Positions 34,523 to 44,065 are shown, counted from the first letter of the stretch. The stretch is 64,000 nt of DNA from Dinoroseobacter sp049800775 (GCF_049800775.1 NZ_JBNAFR010000004.1:297587-361586), one strand, 5' to 3'. Notes: generated by a model from the sequence alone, not told the origin. Numbers and translations: made by a program.

Positions 34523-35226
34523 CAGACCAGCGCAGGAATGCCCAGCTCGATCATATGCACCACGAGCCGCACGGTCCCTCCAGCGAAATCCCCCCCTTCT
34601 GCGGTCAGCTGCAGGGGTGTCGCGCTATAGTAAGTCTGCGGCTGCCCGGTGAGCCCATGAACATATCCATTCAGACCCGTGCTAAGACCTGAACCATACC
34701 GATTATCTGACGTGCTCACCCCCAGACGCCAAGACGTCAGATCCCCGGTGATTTCGGAGATCACACGTCCTGTAACACCGATCACCGACGCATTGGCCGG
34801 GATCTGTGCACTGGTCAGCTGGCTCGATCCCGCGGTGACCACATGATCGAAGCTCAGCGTCTTGAGCTGCGGGCCTACCGCGCTCCCGAGGCTGAGAGCG
34901 ACCCAATCGGTACCATCGAAGCGGAACATCCCCTGCTCCTCCACGATCCAGGCCTGCCAACCGGCGCGCGGGGTGATGTATTCCCAGCCGCCATTGCTGC
35001 GCAGAGCCAGTTGCCCTGTCGCTGCGTTCCAGGGCGGCTCCGCCCCGGCGGGAATGGCATAGACCTCCCCGTCGGACGCATCGCTCGGCGGTGTGATCTC
35101 GCTGATCGACTGCAGAACAAGCTGTGCCACCGCATCCAGCCGGATCAGGCTTTCGTTCACCGTGACGTGCTTCTGCGCCTGCGCCGCTTCCACGAGCGGC
35201 AGTTCGAGATTTGCGCTCTTAACCAT
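34522..35226 (-). CDS. DUF2793 protein, possible tail-fibre part of the GTA
   Basis: The 234-residue protein begins with the DUF2793 pattern LELPLVEAAQAQKHVTVNESLIRLDAVAQL, followed by a short beta domain with GWEYITPRAGWQAWIVEEQ. The C-terminal 100 residues are a separate beta-rich domain (LTSAQIPANASVIGVTGRVI). DUF2793 domains occur in phage and GTA tail proteins; a role in binding host surface sugars is an inference. Its start lies inside the end of g15 (8-base overlap), so it is coupled to the cluster. Confidence 0.82.
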   Translation of the reverse strand: MVKSANLELPLVEAAQAQKHVTVNESLIRLDAVAQLVLQSISEITPPSDASDGEVYAIPAGAEPPWNAATGQLALRSNGGWEYITPRAGWQAWIVEEQGMFRFDGTDWVALSLGSAVGPQLKTLSFDHVVTAGSSQLTSAQIPANASVIGVTGRVISEITGDLTSWRLGVSTSDNRYGSGLSTGLNGYVHGLTGQPQTYYSATPLQLTAEGGDFAGGTVRLVVHMIELGIPALV

Positions 35227-38200
35227 CGAAGATCATCCTTCCAATTGCGCCCGGCCCAAAGCGGTCCGAAACCTGTGCGACTTCGATGATGAAGGGCGCC
35301 GAGAGCCCGTCCGAAGCCTGCATTTCCGTTGTGTAGACCCAGCTCGGGTCGCTCAGGGTCACCTCGCGCTGCACCGCCTCGTCCATCGATTTGACCCGCA
35401 GGACATATTGCTCGCGGTTCTCGCCCAAGGGCACCTCGTTGAGATCCCAGCGGTCGCCATCGACCCGCGTTCGACGGATGAAGCTCACCTCGACGCCGGA
35501 TGTCCCTTGGGTCGCTTTCAGATGAGCAGGTGCATAGGGCCGCTGTCCAATCCCCGCAAAGGTCGGCGCGAGGTAGACGTAGCTCGGGTCATCGATGGGC
35601 CTCTGCGCGGGACCGATCCGATAGTGACGTGGCAAACCAAGGGATTGCGACGAGAGCGTGATCTGCTCCACAGCTTCCGTCAACAAAACGACCAGGCTGC
35701 CTTCGGGCCAGGCATTGGGCATATCCGCATCCGTACCCTGCTGCCCACGCAACCGCATGGTCAGGTCGAAGACCCCCGGGTCAACCGGATCCACTTCGGC
35801 GAACTGGAACAACTCCCAACCCCCGGGCTCACCCGAGCCGATTGCCATCAGGTTCGCACCGCGCAGCACCGCTTCCGGGCTCACCGAGGAAAGCTGGCCT
35901 GTGGTCAGCTTCACCCGCAGCGCCGGTCCCCGATCCCAGACGCCGGGCTCCGCCCGCTCCAGAACCGTTTGGGTAACCCCGAGCATCGCCGGATCCCCGA
36001 TGAAGCGCTCCAGCTCATAGCCTGCATCTTCCGGCGAGCTATAAACCGCGACACTGCCCGGCCAGGGTTTGGCGGTGATCGCCAGACGTGGTGCATGCTC
36101 TACCTCATCCCCCGTGATCAGGGGCAGGTCCATGAAGACCGGGAAAACTGGCACAGGCGCGGCAAAACTCCGCGCCGGCGGCAGTTCCTCGACGGAGTCG
36201 CTGGGTGTGTAGACCGCACCAGAGACCCGCACCGCATCAAGACTGCGAACGATGCCCTCTTCCAGCCGGTCCACCCGGTACAGTGCCGGGGCGCCTTCGG
36301 CCCCCATCAACTCGACTGTATCCCCTGCCGCAATGTCGGACCGCGACATGGGTAAGGCAAAACGCGCCGTATCCCGGGCCACGCGCGACTCTGCAAGCCA
36401 TCGCTCCACGATCGCCTTGCCCTCGGAATAGGTCAGCGACATCGGGAAACTCGATTGGGACACCGTCTGCAGCGTGTCATCGGGAAAGACCGCTTCCGCA
36501 GAACGAGTGGCATAGTCGCCCCCCTCTTCCACGTAGCGCAACTGCACCCGCCCGGCGAGCTCGGCATCCGGTGCACGCGTCAGCTGCAAGACGCCTTCCG
36601 CATCCCCTTCGAGCGCCAGACGGTCCGGATCGATCTCCGCCGGTTCTTCCTCGCGCCGACTGCGGAACACGAGCTTGCCCGCTTTCTCGACCACTTCGAA
36701 CCCATGGGCCAGCATCAGTGGCTGCAAGGCCGCCCGCGCCGTCGAGATGTTGTCGACGATGTATCCCCGAACGAGCCCGAAGAGCTCAGAGGTATCCACC
36801 TCGGTCACGCCGGAGGTATTGCAGATCTCCCGCACGACTTCGGCCAGAGTTTGCGCCGTGATCCGCCCCCCGATCCAGTGACCGCGGGCATAGTTCGGCG
36901 AGTCGGCCCACAGCGTGCTGTTGTTCGGAAAGGCGGGCCAGGGCCGTGCGTCCCAGGCCCATGCGTGGATCCGGGACGTATCCAGCATCTGCCCGTCATA
37001 CTGGGTCGAACTGGGGTTGTTCTCCGGCTGGTTCCAGTAGCTCAGGATCGCATCGTAATAAGCGTATTGCACCATGTCGTCCCGACGTCCGTCGGAATAG
37101 CGCGGCCTTGCGGATTCCGACGACCGCAGATCGATGAACTTGTTGGGCTGGTTTGTGCCCTTGTCGATGGCGGCACAGCCGATCTCGGTGAACCAGAAAG
37201 GCTTGCTTTGCGGCTCCCAAGCCGTCGGGGTCGCCGACCGCACGCCCGCCACGCGGTTATGGTGCGTGTTCGACCACCACCCCTCCAGATCCTTGTACCG
37301 AAAGACCCAGGGCTCGTCGGCCAGACCATCCTCAATCGGGGTCCGGATCTGCGCGTTGCGGTCCGACTCCGAGGCGTAATACCAGTCATAGCCCTCGCCA
37401 CCGGCGACCCCTGCCTGAAGGTAATCCTGGTCGTAGATGCTTCCGTAAACCGCATCGAGGTGATCGATCCCCGCCCGCCAATCCGACAGCGGCATGTAGT
37501 TGTCGATGCCGATGAAATCGATATCCTCATCGGCCCAAAGCGGATCAAGATGGAAGAACACGTCTCCCGACCCGTCCTGCGGGTGATACCCGAAATACTC
37601 GGACCAATCGGCCGCGTAGCCGATCTTGGTCTCTGGACCGAGGATCGCGCGCACATCTGCCGCCAAAGTGCGCAAGGCCTCGACCGCGGGAAAGGCATTG
37701 TCGGCGCCGCGGATCTGCGTGAGGGCACGCATTTCCGACCCGATACAGAACGCATCCACCCCACCCGCTGCCTTGCACAGCGTCGCATAGTGCAGGATGA
37801 AATGACGGTACTTCCAGTCGACCGCGTTCCAATTCACCCCATTGTCGGCAACCGACAGGCTCGAGACCGACGCCGTTCCGAAGAACGCGTCCACTTCGTC
37901 CTCCGCAGCCGCAGTGCCGTCCGGTGAGCCCTCGACACCCGGCGCGCGAGAGGTCGTGATCCGCCCCCGCCAAGGCAGAACCGGCTGCCCTTCCTCGCCG
38001 CTGTAAGGATCCGGGAGCGTATTTCCCGGCACCTGATCCATGAGAATGAACGGGTAGAAAACCACGCTCTTGCCCGCAGTCCGCAAGCCCCGAATGGCTT
38101 GGATCACGGATTGGTCGCAGGGCGTCCCACCATAGATCTGCGCGTCGTCAATCCGCACGATCTCTTCAAGGTCGTAACGCGAGCGATTGCCCACGCGATA

Positions 38201-39130
38201 GGGCATCTGCACCCCGTCATAACGCTTCTGATCGACCTTGGGGCGCAGCTCACAGGTATCGCAGCGCAGGTCATCCCCGAACCAGCTCACCACCAGCGAG
38301 ACGGAGTCACACGCCGGCAGATCCCGCTCGAGGTTTTGCAGCGAGACGTTGAAATCCGTCTCCCCGCCCGGTGAATTGATGTTGATCGAGCTGTTGGCAC
38401 CCGGCCCTTCGCTCCAATGCACCGGGGTTGTGGCCAGCGCGTATTCACCGGTTCCGGGGATCATCGCGACGCCCGGCACACGCGCGGCAAGCGGCAATTC
38501 GGCATTGTCGGGCTGCGCCGGGCGATGGACCTCGAAACTGAATTGCGGCACGCGGTTGCCGTATTGGCCGAGATCCAGATCCTCGATCAGGACATAAGCC
38601 GTGCCACGGAACGCCGGAGCCCCCTCGCCTTCCACCGCTTCGATCTTCGGATCAACGGCCTGATCGCGGGTGCCGTAGTAGACCTGCAGGTTCAGGTCAC
38701 TCTGCGAAATCTCGACCCCGTCGGCCCAGATCCGGCCCACGCTCTGGATTTCGCCTTCACACAGACCAATCGCTAGGCTGACCGTATAGGTATAGTTGGT
38801 CACTTTGGGACGCGCGGGCGAGCCTTTGCCGCCCCCGCGCGAGGTGGACGTCTCCTGGAAACGCGACGCCCAGATGATCTGACCTGCCACCCGCATCTTG
38901 CCATGGATCACCGGGATCACATCACCTTCGCTGGCATTCGAGAGCCGAAAGCGGTCGATCCGCCCAGTCTCGATCGCGGCAGAGCCGCTGCCGAGCAGGC
39001 GTTGATCGATGGCCTGACCAATGGTCGCCCCGATGGCCCGACCGATCACCGTCGCCGACAGGCCGAACGCAGCCCCGCCAATCGACGACCCGATCGCAGC
39101 ACCGGCTGCGGATAAGACAAGTGTGGCCAT
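35219..39130 (-). CDS. GTA g15, host specificity/megatron protein
   Basis: The 1303-residue protein is the large baseplate tip protein. The N-terminus is a Gly/Ala-rich amphipathic stretch (AAGAAIGSSIGGAAFGLSAT). Residues about 440-740 form the GTA TIM-barrel domain with IDFIGIDNYMPLSDWR and WFTEIGCAAIDKG, whose Glu sits where glycosidases have a catalytic acid. The C-terminal half carries the phage tip domains (DUF3383/rcc01698-like) and a fibronectin-like end (VSFIRRTRVDGDRWDL). It probably contacts the recipient envelope. ATG 39130 lies two bases after g14. Confidence 0.93.
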   Translation of the reverse strand: MATLVLSAAGAAIGSSIGGAAFGLSATVIGRAIGATIGQAIDQRLLGSGSAAIETGRIDRFRLSNASEGDVIPVIHGKMRVAGQIIWASRFQETSTSRGGGKGSPARPKVTNYTYTVSLAIGLCEGEIQSVGRIWADGVEISQSDLNLQVYYGTRDQAVDPKIEAVEGEGAPAFRGTAYVLIEDLDLGQYGNRVPQFSFEVHRPAQPDNAELPLAARVPGVAMIPGTGEYALATTPVHWSEGPGANSSININSPGGETDFNVSLQNLERDLPACDSVSLVVSWFGDDLRCDTCELRPKVDQKRYDGVQMPYRVGNRSRYDLEEIVRIDDAQIYGGTPCDQSVIQAIRGLRTAGKSVVFYPFILMDQVPGNTLPDPYSGEEGQPVLPWRGRITTSRAPGVEGSPDGTAAAEDEVDAFFGTASVSSLSVADNGVNWNAVDWKYRHFILHYATLCKAAGGVDAFCIGSEMRALTQIRGADNAFPAVEALRTLAADVRAILGPETKIGYAADWSEYFGYHPQDGSGDVFFHLDPLWADEDIDFIGIDNYMPLSDWRAGIDHLDAVYGSIYDQDYLQAGVAGGEGYDWYYASESDRNAQIRTPIEDGLADEPWVFRYKDLEGWWSNTHHNRVAGVRSATPTAWEPQSKPFWFTEIGCAAIDKGTNQPNKFIDLRSSESARPRYSDGRRDDMVQYAYYDAILSYWNQPENNPSSTQYDGQMLDTSRIHAWAWDARPWPAFPNNSTLWADSPNYARGHWIGGRITAQTLAEVVREICNTSGVTEVDTSELFGLVRGYIVDNISTARAALQPLMLAHGFEVVEKAGKLVFRSRREEEPAEIDPDRLALEGDAEGVLQLTRAPDAELAGRVQLRYVEEGGDYATRSAEAVFPDDTLQTVSQSSFPMSLTYSEGKAIVERWLAESRVARDTARFALPMSRSDIAAGDTVELMGAEGAPALYRVDRLEEGIVRSLDAVRVSGAVYTPSDSVEELPPARSFAAPVPVFPVFMDLPLITGDEVEHAPRLAITAKPWPGSVAVYSSPEDAGYELERFIGDPAMLGVTQTVLERAEPGVWDRGPALRVKLTTGQLSSVSPEAVLRGANLMAIGSGEPGGWELFQFAEVDPVDPGVFDLTMRLRGQQGTDADMPNAWPEGSLVVLLTEAVEQITLSSQSLGLPRHYRIGPAQRPIDDPSYVYLAPTFAGIGQRPYAPAHLKATQGTSGVEVSFIRRTRVDGDRWDLNEVPLGENREQYVLRVKSMDEAVQREVTLSDPSWVYTTEMQASDGLSAPFIIEVAQVSDRFGPGAIGRMIFDG

Positions 39131-39132
39131 GT

Positions 39133-39573
39133 TCAGTCTCCTTCGGGAAAGGCAAATCGCGCCGCGATCCGGCGCGCCCAAGGCGCCGAGAGCGGGCTTT
39201 CAGTCACGCCATGCCCGGAATATGCGTGGATAAAACGCGGCGCGGCCCCGGCCCGGGATTGAATACCCAGATGTTTGGCCACCCCCGCTGCGCGCATGCG
39301 AAACAGCAGCACATCGCCCGGGGCGGCATCCGCCAGAGGCTTCGGGCGCAGATGCCGTTTGGCCCCTTCCCACAAGATCTCTTCTCGCTGCGGTTCGGAC
39401 CAGTCTGCCGTATAGGGCGGCACAGCTTCCGGCTCCGCGCCGTAAACCTCGCGCCAGACACCGCGCAGCAGGCCCAGGCAATCGGCCCCGGCCCCGCGCA
39501 CGGATCCCTGATGGATATAGGGCGTGCCGAGCCAAAGCCGGGCCTCCGCCACGATGCGATCGGAATTGCTCAT
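39133..39573 (-). CDS. GTA g14, NlpC/P60 peptidase
   Basis: The 146-residue protein has the NlpC/P60 catalytic set: Cys32 in GADCLGLLRG, His101 in AKHLGI and a His in FIHAY. It should cut recipient peptidoglycan peptides during DNA entry, as proposed for RcGTA. The first base of its ATG region overlaps the stop of g13 (ATGA), and g15 follows after two bases. Confidence 0.94.
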   Translation of the reverse strand: MSNSDRIVAEARLWLGTPYIHQGSVRGAGADCLGLLRGVWREVYGAEPEAVPPYTADWSEPQREEILWEGAKRHLRPKPLADAAPGDVLLFRMRAAGVAKHLGIQSRAGAAPRFIHAYSGHGVTESPLSAPWARRIAARFAFPEGD

Positions 39574-40460
39574 CCGCGCAGGCTCCCGCCGTCATTCTGA
39601 CCACCCTGGACCGGATAGCTGAGAAGCCAGTCATCCCCAGGAATGTAGGGAAAGCCCTGAAAGTTCTCGGAGTTCTGGAACTTGAACCGGCACGTGTCGT
39701 GCCGCTTGTCGCATCCGGCAATCAAGCGGACACGATCCCCCGGCACAATGGATTGCCCGATCGCTTCCCAGACTTCGATATCCCGTCGCCCATCAAGCCA
39801 CCGGTCGTTCTTGATCAGCGCATGCAAACCTGCCGCTGCCCCGCTGAGCACGATGAAGCGTCCGCGCTCGAACCAGCTCAAGTCAAACGCCTCAAGCGGA
39901 TCAAAGGAGAACACCCGGCCTTCACTCTGGGCCGTGACCTCCGCCTCGACAGAGAATTTCGGATCGCTCACATCCAGCGCACAGGCTGCATCGCCAAGCA
40001 CAGCGGTACAGTCTCGCTGATAAACCCGCCCATGGGGCTTGTTCAGCAACTCGGCCAAGCCGCGCAGCTCGGCACGAAACGCGCCATCGATCTGCTGCAC
40101 CTCGCCAAGGATCCCGCGAAACTGCACCGCGCGTTCCTCGGGATTGGTCCAGTTGACCAGCCAGATCTCGACCCCGGCTCCATCAAAACGGCCGGCCCGG
40201 ATATCATCCTCTGAAATCGCAGCATCCGACAACGCTCCGATCGCCTCGGAATTGTCCACCGACAGCCCTGTGGATTGCTGCAGTGCCGCCGCCGACAGAC
40301 CGGAATCGGCCACAAAGGTGGTGCCCTCAAAGCTCAGGGGCAGGTCATGATCGGTGAAGCCAAAGACCACACCATCCTGACGCGCCACGCGCCAACAACG
40401 GCACACCGTCGTCAGCCCTGTGGCCAGATGCGCGAGCAGCGCGCTGTCCGCGCCGCTCAT
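39570..40460 (-). CDS. GTA g13, DUF2163 hub protein with four-Cys site
   Basis: The 296-residue protein begins with the DUF2163 region (TTVCRCWRVARQDGVVFGFTDHDLPL) and ends with the phage_BR0599-type domain. Cysteines at CTAVLGDAAC and AGCDKRHDTC give a four-Cys site; in the RcGTA structure the hub protein holds an iron-sulfur cluster, so the same is likely here. It sits at the tail baseplate centre. ATGA overlaps at both ends couple it to g12 and g14. Confidence 0.93.
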   Translation of the reverse strand: MSGADSALLAHLATGLTTVCRCWRVARQDGVVFGFTDHDLPLSFEGTTFVADSGLSAAALQQSTGLSVDNSEAIGALSDAAISEDDIRAGRFDGAGVEIWLVNWTNPEERAVQFRGILGEVQQIDGAFRAELRGLAELLNKPHGRVYQRDCTAVLGDAACALDVSDPKFSVEAEVTAQSEGRVFSFDPLEAFDLSWFERGRFIVLSGAAAGLHALIKNDRWLDGRRDIEVWEAIGQSIVPGDRVRLIAGCDKRHDTCRFKFQNSENFQGFPYIPGDDWLLSYPVQGGQNDGGSLRG

Positions 40461-41089
40461 ACCCGCAACTCCACAACCGGCACAGACGGGATATCCCCCG
40501 CCTGAAACGACGCGACCGAGGTCTGGATCCGGTCAGTGTCAAATCGCACCGGCACGTCGAACTCGAACCCGGCGGTCACCGCAGCGCCCGTGGCCGGGGC
40601 CTCGGCAAACATCACTAGCCCCTGCGCCGTATCGATCTCGTAATGCACACCCTCCGAGAGGGCGACGCCGTCCACCCCGGCCCGCACCGAGCCAATCACC
40701 GGTTTGGTGACCACTCGTCCATAGGACTGACTCCCGGACCGGTAATTCTTAACAAGCTGGAAGGCTTGGGTCTCGCCATCGCCGCTGCCGATGACCTGAT
40801 CGTCGAACTGCACCTCCTGCGAAGGAGCGCAGCTTTTGAAATCGGACCAGTCTTTCCAGCGAAAGCCATACATCTGACCCTGGCGCGCTTCGAAAAACCC
40901 GATGAGCTGCTCGATATCGTCCAGAGACCGCATCCCCACCCCCGCGTCATAGCGGCGACGGGACTGGGACCACGGCGTATTGCGCTCTTCAAATCCATTG
41001 GCCAGCGCAACGATCTCGGTGCGCCGTTCCGGCCCACCGGTGGAGCCAAAGCTCAGATTGGCGGGAAATCTCACTTCATGAAACTGCAT
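40457..41089 (-). CDS. GTA g12, distal tail protein (DUF2460)
   Basis: The 210-residue protein starts MQFHEVRFPANLSFGSTGGP, a strong DUF2460/TIGR02217 signature, then RRRYDAGVGMRSLDDIEQLIGFFEARQGQMYGFRWKDW. The family forms the distal tail ring that joins tube and baseplate. The start follows AGGAGCC; the stop overlaps g13 by four bases. Confidence 0.93.
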   Translation of the reverse strand: MQFHEVRFPANLSFGSTGGPERRTEIVALANGFEERNTPWSQSRRRYDAGVGMRSLDDIEQLIGFFEARQGQMYGFRWKDWSDFKSCAPSQEVQFDDQVIGSGDGETQAFQLVKNYRSGSQSYGRVVTKPVIGSVRAGVDGVALSEGVHYEIDTAQGLVMFAEAPATGAAVTAGFEFDVPVRFDTDRIQTSVASFQAGDIPSVPVVELRV

Positions 41090-41098
41090 GTCGGGCTC

Positions 41099-41767
41099 CT
41101 ATCGGTTCCGCTGGCCAAGGGTCAGCGCGCGGCCCATATCGGCGGCAAGCTGGCTGCGCGAGCGACGGAACCCATCCACATCGGGCGTGGAGATGTTCAT
41201 CACCACCTGCACCGGGCGAGTGTTGCTGGTGCCACTGGCGCGTACGCCGAGGCGGCCATCCGCGCCGCGTGCCAGGGGCATGATCGCCTCTGGCCCCGCT
41301 TCGCCCATCAGGCCGGTCGCGCCCTTCATCGGAAAGGTCGTGGGCGAGGTCACGACACCGCCCTTGGCGAAGGGCATCACCCGCCCCTGCGAAAAGCTGC
41401 CGCCATGGGAGAACCCCAAAACCCCCGACAAGACACTGTTGATGCCTGAGGACAGGCTGTTGCCCAGCGCTTGCTGGACGGGCTTCATCGCGGTGTTGTA
41501 GGCCGCGTCCACCATGGATTGCGCGACAGTCTTCAGCGCGTCGGACAGCTTGAGGCCATCAAACGCCAGACCGTCAAAGGCCCGGCGCAGGCCACCGCCG
41601 ATACTGGTGCCCAGCGAGGCGGCCTCACGCTCGGTATAGAGCATGCTGTCGCGCACCCGGGTCATCTCCGCGTCAAAGGCACTGGCAACCGCCGTGGCAT
41701 CGCCCAGCGTCTGCTCCAGCTCGGCCATCCGCGCGTCAAAGCCCTCGATCTCGTCAAAATCCGTCAT
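41099..41767 (-). CDS. GTA g11, tail tape-measure-like protein
   Basis: The 222-residue protein starts MTDFDEIEGFDARMAELEQTL, with a long helix, then the Gly-rich LGNSLSSGINSVLSGVLGFSHGGSF and GATGLMGEAGPEAIMPLARG, which is the common C-terminal motif of tape-measure proteins. It is very short against phage tape measures, as in other GTAs, consistent with a short tail. ATG 41767 overlaps the end of g10.1 by 14 bases; a longer frame upstream is not needed. Confidence 0.9.
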   Translation of the reverse strand: MTDFDEIEGFDARMAELEQTLGDATAVASAFDAEMTRVRDSMLYTEREAASLGTSIGGGLRRAFDGLAFDGLKLSDALKTVAQSMVDAAYNTAMKPVQQALGNSLSSGINSVLSGVLGFSHGGSFSQGRVMPFAKGGVVTSPTTFPMKGATGLMGEAGPEAIMPLARGADGRLGVRASGTSNTRPVQVVMNISTPDVDGFRRSRSQLAADMGRALTLGQRNR

Positions 41768-41966
41768 CTTTGGTGTCCTCCGTCCTGTCCGGGAACTCCC
41801 GGACCAATTCTTCCAGACGCGCGCGTCCGAGCGGTGCGTCCCCGCCCCCCTCCGCTCCAAGCATCAGAAGGAGTTCGACTGGCGTCAGCGCCCAAAACTC
41901 ATCCGGTTTCAGCTTGAGCCCGGACAGGCCGAGCCGTAGCAATCCAGGCCAGTCGAACTCGGTCAT
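41754..41966 (-). CDS. GTA g10.1, tail assembly chaperone
   Basis: The 70-residue protein (MTEFDWPGLLRLGLSGLKLK, then PDEFWALTPVELLLML) has the typical pattern of the phage tail assembly chaperone TAC_2 group. It overlaps g10 by four bases and g11 by 14 bases. In siphophages the two chaperone products are often made by frameshift; here the two genes are separate overlapping frames. Confidence 0.85.
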   Translation of the reverse strand: MTEFDWPGLLRLGLSGLKLKPDEFWALTPVELLLMLGAEGGGDAPLGRARLEELVREFPDRTEDTKDDGF

Positions 41967-42292
41967 GGCGCGCCCGTCCCTTGCGGGACCGCAAAGGCCC
42001 GCGCGAGCAGAAGGGCCGCGCTGCGCGCCGCATGCACCGGACCGCCCTCGATCTCGGCATTTGCGAGATCCTCAAGCTGACCTGTCCAGCCGCCGCCGCG
42101 CAGACCTGCATTCAGCAAAAGCAGCACGTCGCGCACCCGGTAGCGGCCTGCCTCGAAGCGGTCCACGACCGCAATCAGGGATTCCGCACCCAGATCCGCT
42201 TCCAGCTCGGCCAGAGCCCCGAGCGTCAATTTCATGGCGTGACGCTCACCATCCACGGTCAGCGTCACCTCTCCGGCATAGGGATTGGCCAT
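41963..42292 (-). CDS. GTA g10, GTA-specific tail chaperone-like protein
   Basis: The 109-residue protein (MANPYAGEVTLTVDGERHAM, then KLTLGALAELEADLGAESLI) is the GTA TC01/rcc01693-like family, thought to be a tail tube chaperone. It follows g9 after five bases and overlaps g10.1 in ATGA. Confidence 0.88.
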   Translation of the reverse strand: MANPYAGEVTLTVDGERHAMKLTLGALAELEADLGAESLIAVVDRFEAGRYRVRDVLLLLNAGLRGGGWTGQLEDLANAEIEGGPVHAARSAALLLARAFAVPQGTGAP

Positions 42293-42297
42293 GGGGA

Positions 42298-42711
42298 TCA
42301 GATCGCGTTGAAGGTCAGCTGACCGGCAGAGGCGATGGTCATCTCATAGGTGGCCTCGCCATTCTGGCTGCCCGCATATTCGATCGCCGTGATCATGAAC
42401 GCCCCTTCGACAATGCCGAAATCAGGGATGATCACCTGGAAATTGGGCACCTCACCGTCGAAAAAGATCTGCCGCGCGCGTTCATCGGTGTTCTCGTCGC
42501 GGAACACGCCCGAACCCGAGATCGACGCGCTCTTGACGCCCGCGCCGCCCAAAAGCTCGCGCCAGCCGCCCGCGCTCTCCAGCGAGGTGACATCCACCGT
42601 CTCGGTGTTGAAGGTGATCCGCGTGGCCCGCAGACCGGCGATGGTCTCGAACTGACCCGTTCCGGTCATGTCGAGTTTGATCAGAAGGTCTTTGCCTTTT
42701 TGCACAGCCAT
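42298..42711 (-). CDS. GTA g9, major tail tube protein
   Basis: The 137-residue protein (MAVQKGKDLLIKLDMTGTGQ, then FETIAGLRATRITFNTETVD) is a TP901-1-like major tail protein forming the tail tube. GGAG lies six bases before ATG 42711, which makes this start better than the ATG four codons upstream. g8 ends 21 bases before. Confidence 0.92.
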   Translation of the reverse strand: MAVQKGKDLLIKLDMTGTGQFETIAGLRATRITFNTETVDVTSLESAGGWRELLGGAGVKSASISGSGVFRDENTDERARQIFFDGEVPNFQVIIPDFGIVEGAFMITAIEYAGSQNGEATYEMTIASAGQLTFNAI

Positions 42712-42732
42712 TGGGCTCTCCAAATCTGGGGG

Positions 42733-43143
42733 TTAGTCATCTTCGAGACGCGCGCGGAACCACAGGTCCACCTGGCGCATCTGACCGTTGGTACTGAGGC
42801 GCGCCTTGGCGCGCAGAAACTCGAGCGTGCTGAGCGATCCACGGCTCAAGGCCAGTGGTGCATCGACCAGAATGTCGCTGACACTAGCCGCCACATCCTT
42901 GATGGTCTGGAAACCGTCCGCTTCCGTGTGCACGCTCACCACGAAATCATGGCGCGTGGCCGCCGAACTGCGATCCGCACGGGCCACGGCATTCTCCGGT
43001 CCCAGCGTGATGTAGGTCGCGGGCAGCGTGCCCTTGGGCACCGCGTCATAAACCGCGTCTCCCACAAGCGATTGCAGAGCCGGATCCGCAATCAGCGCGC
43101 CATAGACCGCCGCCTGCAGGGCGCTGGACAAGGCATAACTCAT
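42733..43143 (-). CDS. GTA g8, tail terminator (DUF3168)
   Basis: The 136-residue protein (MSYALSSALQAAVYGALIAD, then PALQSLVGDAVYDAVPKG and PATYITLG) has the DUF3168 pattern. The family caps the tail tube and joins it to the head. ATGA overlap with g7. Confidence 0.9.
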   Translation of the reverse strand: MSYALSSALQAAVYGALIADPALQSLVGDAVYDAVPKGTLPATYITLGPENAVARADRSSAATRHDFVVSVHTEADGFQTIKDVAASVSDILVDAPLALSRGSLSTLEFLRAKARLSTNGQMRQVDLWFRARLEDD

Positions 43144-43478
43144 CCCGGAACCTCCTCATCTGCGAAACATGTCAGGAACCGCGCCTGCGGATCTGCCTCG
43201 GCCACCGCAAGGATGCGGTAGATCCGGGCCCCCTCGCGAAAGCGCTGCTCGGGCTTGGGGCGGCTCGGGCTGTCGAAGGGCGCCGCGCGCACAAGGATCC
43301 GATAGGAGGTCAGCGAGACCGAGGCCGCCGGACGGCCCCGCACCTGACGTCCCGTCCGGTGCTTGACCTCGGCCCAGAGCGTGCCGCGTTCTTCCCAGCT
43401 CTCGGTGAACCCACCTGCGCCGTCAGAGGTCTGCACCCGCGCCTCAAGCGTGAGCTTCCGGGTCAGTTTCGGCGTCAT
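43140..43478 (-). CDS. GTA g7, head-tail adaptor
   Basis: The 112-residue protein (MTPKLTRKLTLEARVQTSDG, then AGGFTESW and TLWAEV) has the SPP1 gp16-like head-closure pattern. ATG 43478 overlaps the stop of g6 and its own stop overlaps g8, both as ATGA; a longer frame upstream lies inside g6 and is ignored. Confidence 0.88.
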   Translation of the reverse strand: MTPKLTRKLTLEARVQTSDGAGGFTESWEERGTLWAEVKHRTGRQVRGRPAASVSLTSYRILVRAAPFDSPSRPKPEQRFREGARIYRILAVAEADPQARFLTCFADEEVPG

Positions 43479-44065
43479 CTCGGACGCCCTCCGAACATGC
43501 GGACATCCCGGAACATCTCGATCAGCGAGCGCACCATGCGCGGCAGGCCGCGGGTCCCGAGCCCGTCCCGTGTCTCGTAGAAATGAGCCGCGAGGATCAG
43601 AACGGCTTGCGCCAGACTGTCCGGAATCGCGTCCCACTGGGCGCCGTATCCGGCGTCAAACCGGATCTCCACGAAAGCACCCATGGGCACTTTGGGAAAG
43701 CTGGTGATCGCCTTGATCCCCGGCCGAAACGTGTCAGCCAGCACATAGTACGACCCGTCCGCCAGGATGGTCTCCGATCCGTCCGCCTGAACCAGCGCGA
43801 CCTTGGCAACTGACTGCAAAGGCCCGCGCGGAAAGGACTGAACGCCCGGCGCCTCCCAGTCGTCGAGCCGCAGGCGAAACGATCGCCGCAGCAAGGCCTT
43901 CCCGGTTCTCGTCTCAATCGCTGAGACCGCCGCAAGCAGCGTGCTTTCCAGAACGGCATCCTGAAGCTCGTCGTCGGAGAACCCGCGCCCGAGACGCAGG
44001 TGGTCCCTGTAAGCCTCGAGCGGCAGGGCCGCGAGAGGCACTGGCGATACTTCTGTCAAATTCAT
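43475..44065 (-). CDS. GTA g6, head-tail connector
   Basis: The 196-residue protein (MNLTEVSPVPLAALPLEAYR) is the GTA connector family (YqbG/gp6-like): an N-terminal helical part (DAVLESTLLAAVSAIETRTGK) and a later IPDSLAQAVLILAAHFYETRD helix. GGGAG about eight bases upstream favours ATG 44065 over ATG 44080. It is preceded by the only long gap within the cluster, about 160 bases after the capsid gene. Confidence 0.9.
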   Translation of the reverse strand: MNLTEVSPVPLAALPLEAYRDHLRLGRGFSDDELQDAVLESTLLAAVSAIETRTGKALLRRSFRLRLDDWEAPGVQSFPRGPLQSVAKVALVQADGSETILADGSYYVLADTFRPGIKAITSFPKVPMGAFVEIRFDAGYGAQWDAIPDSLAQAVLILAAHFYETRDGLGTRGLPRMVRSLIEMFRDVRMFGGRPR

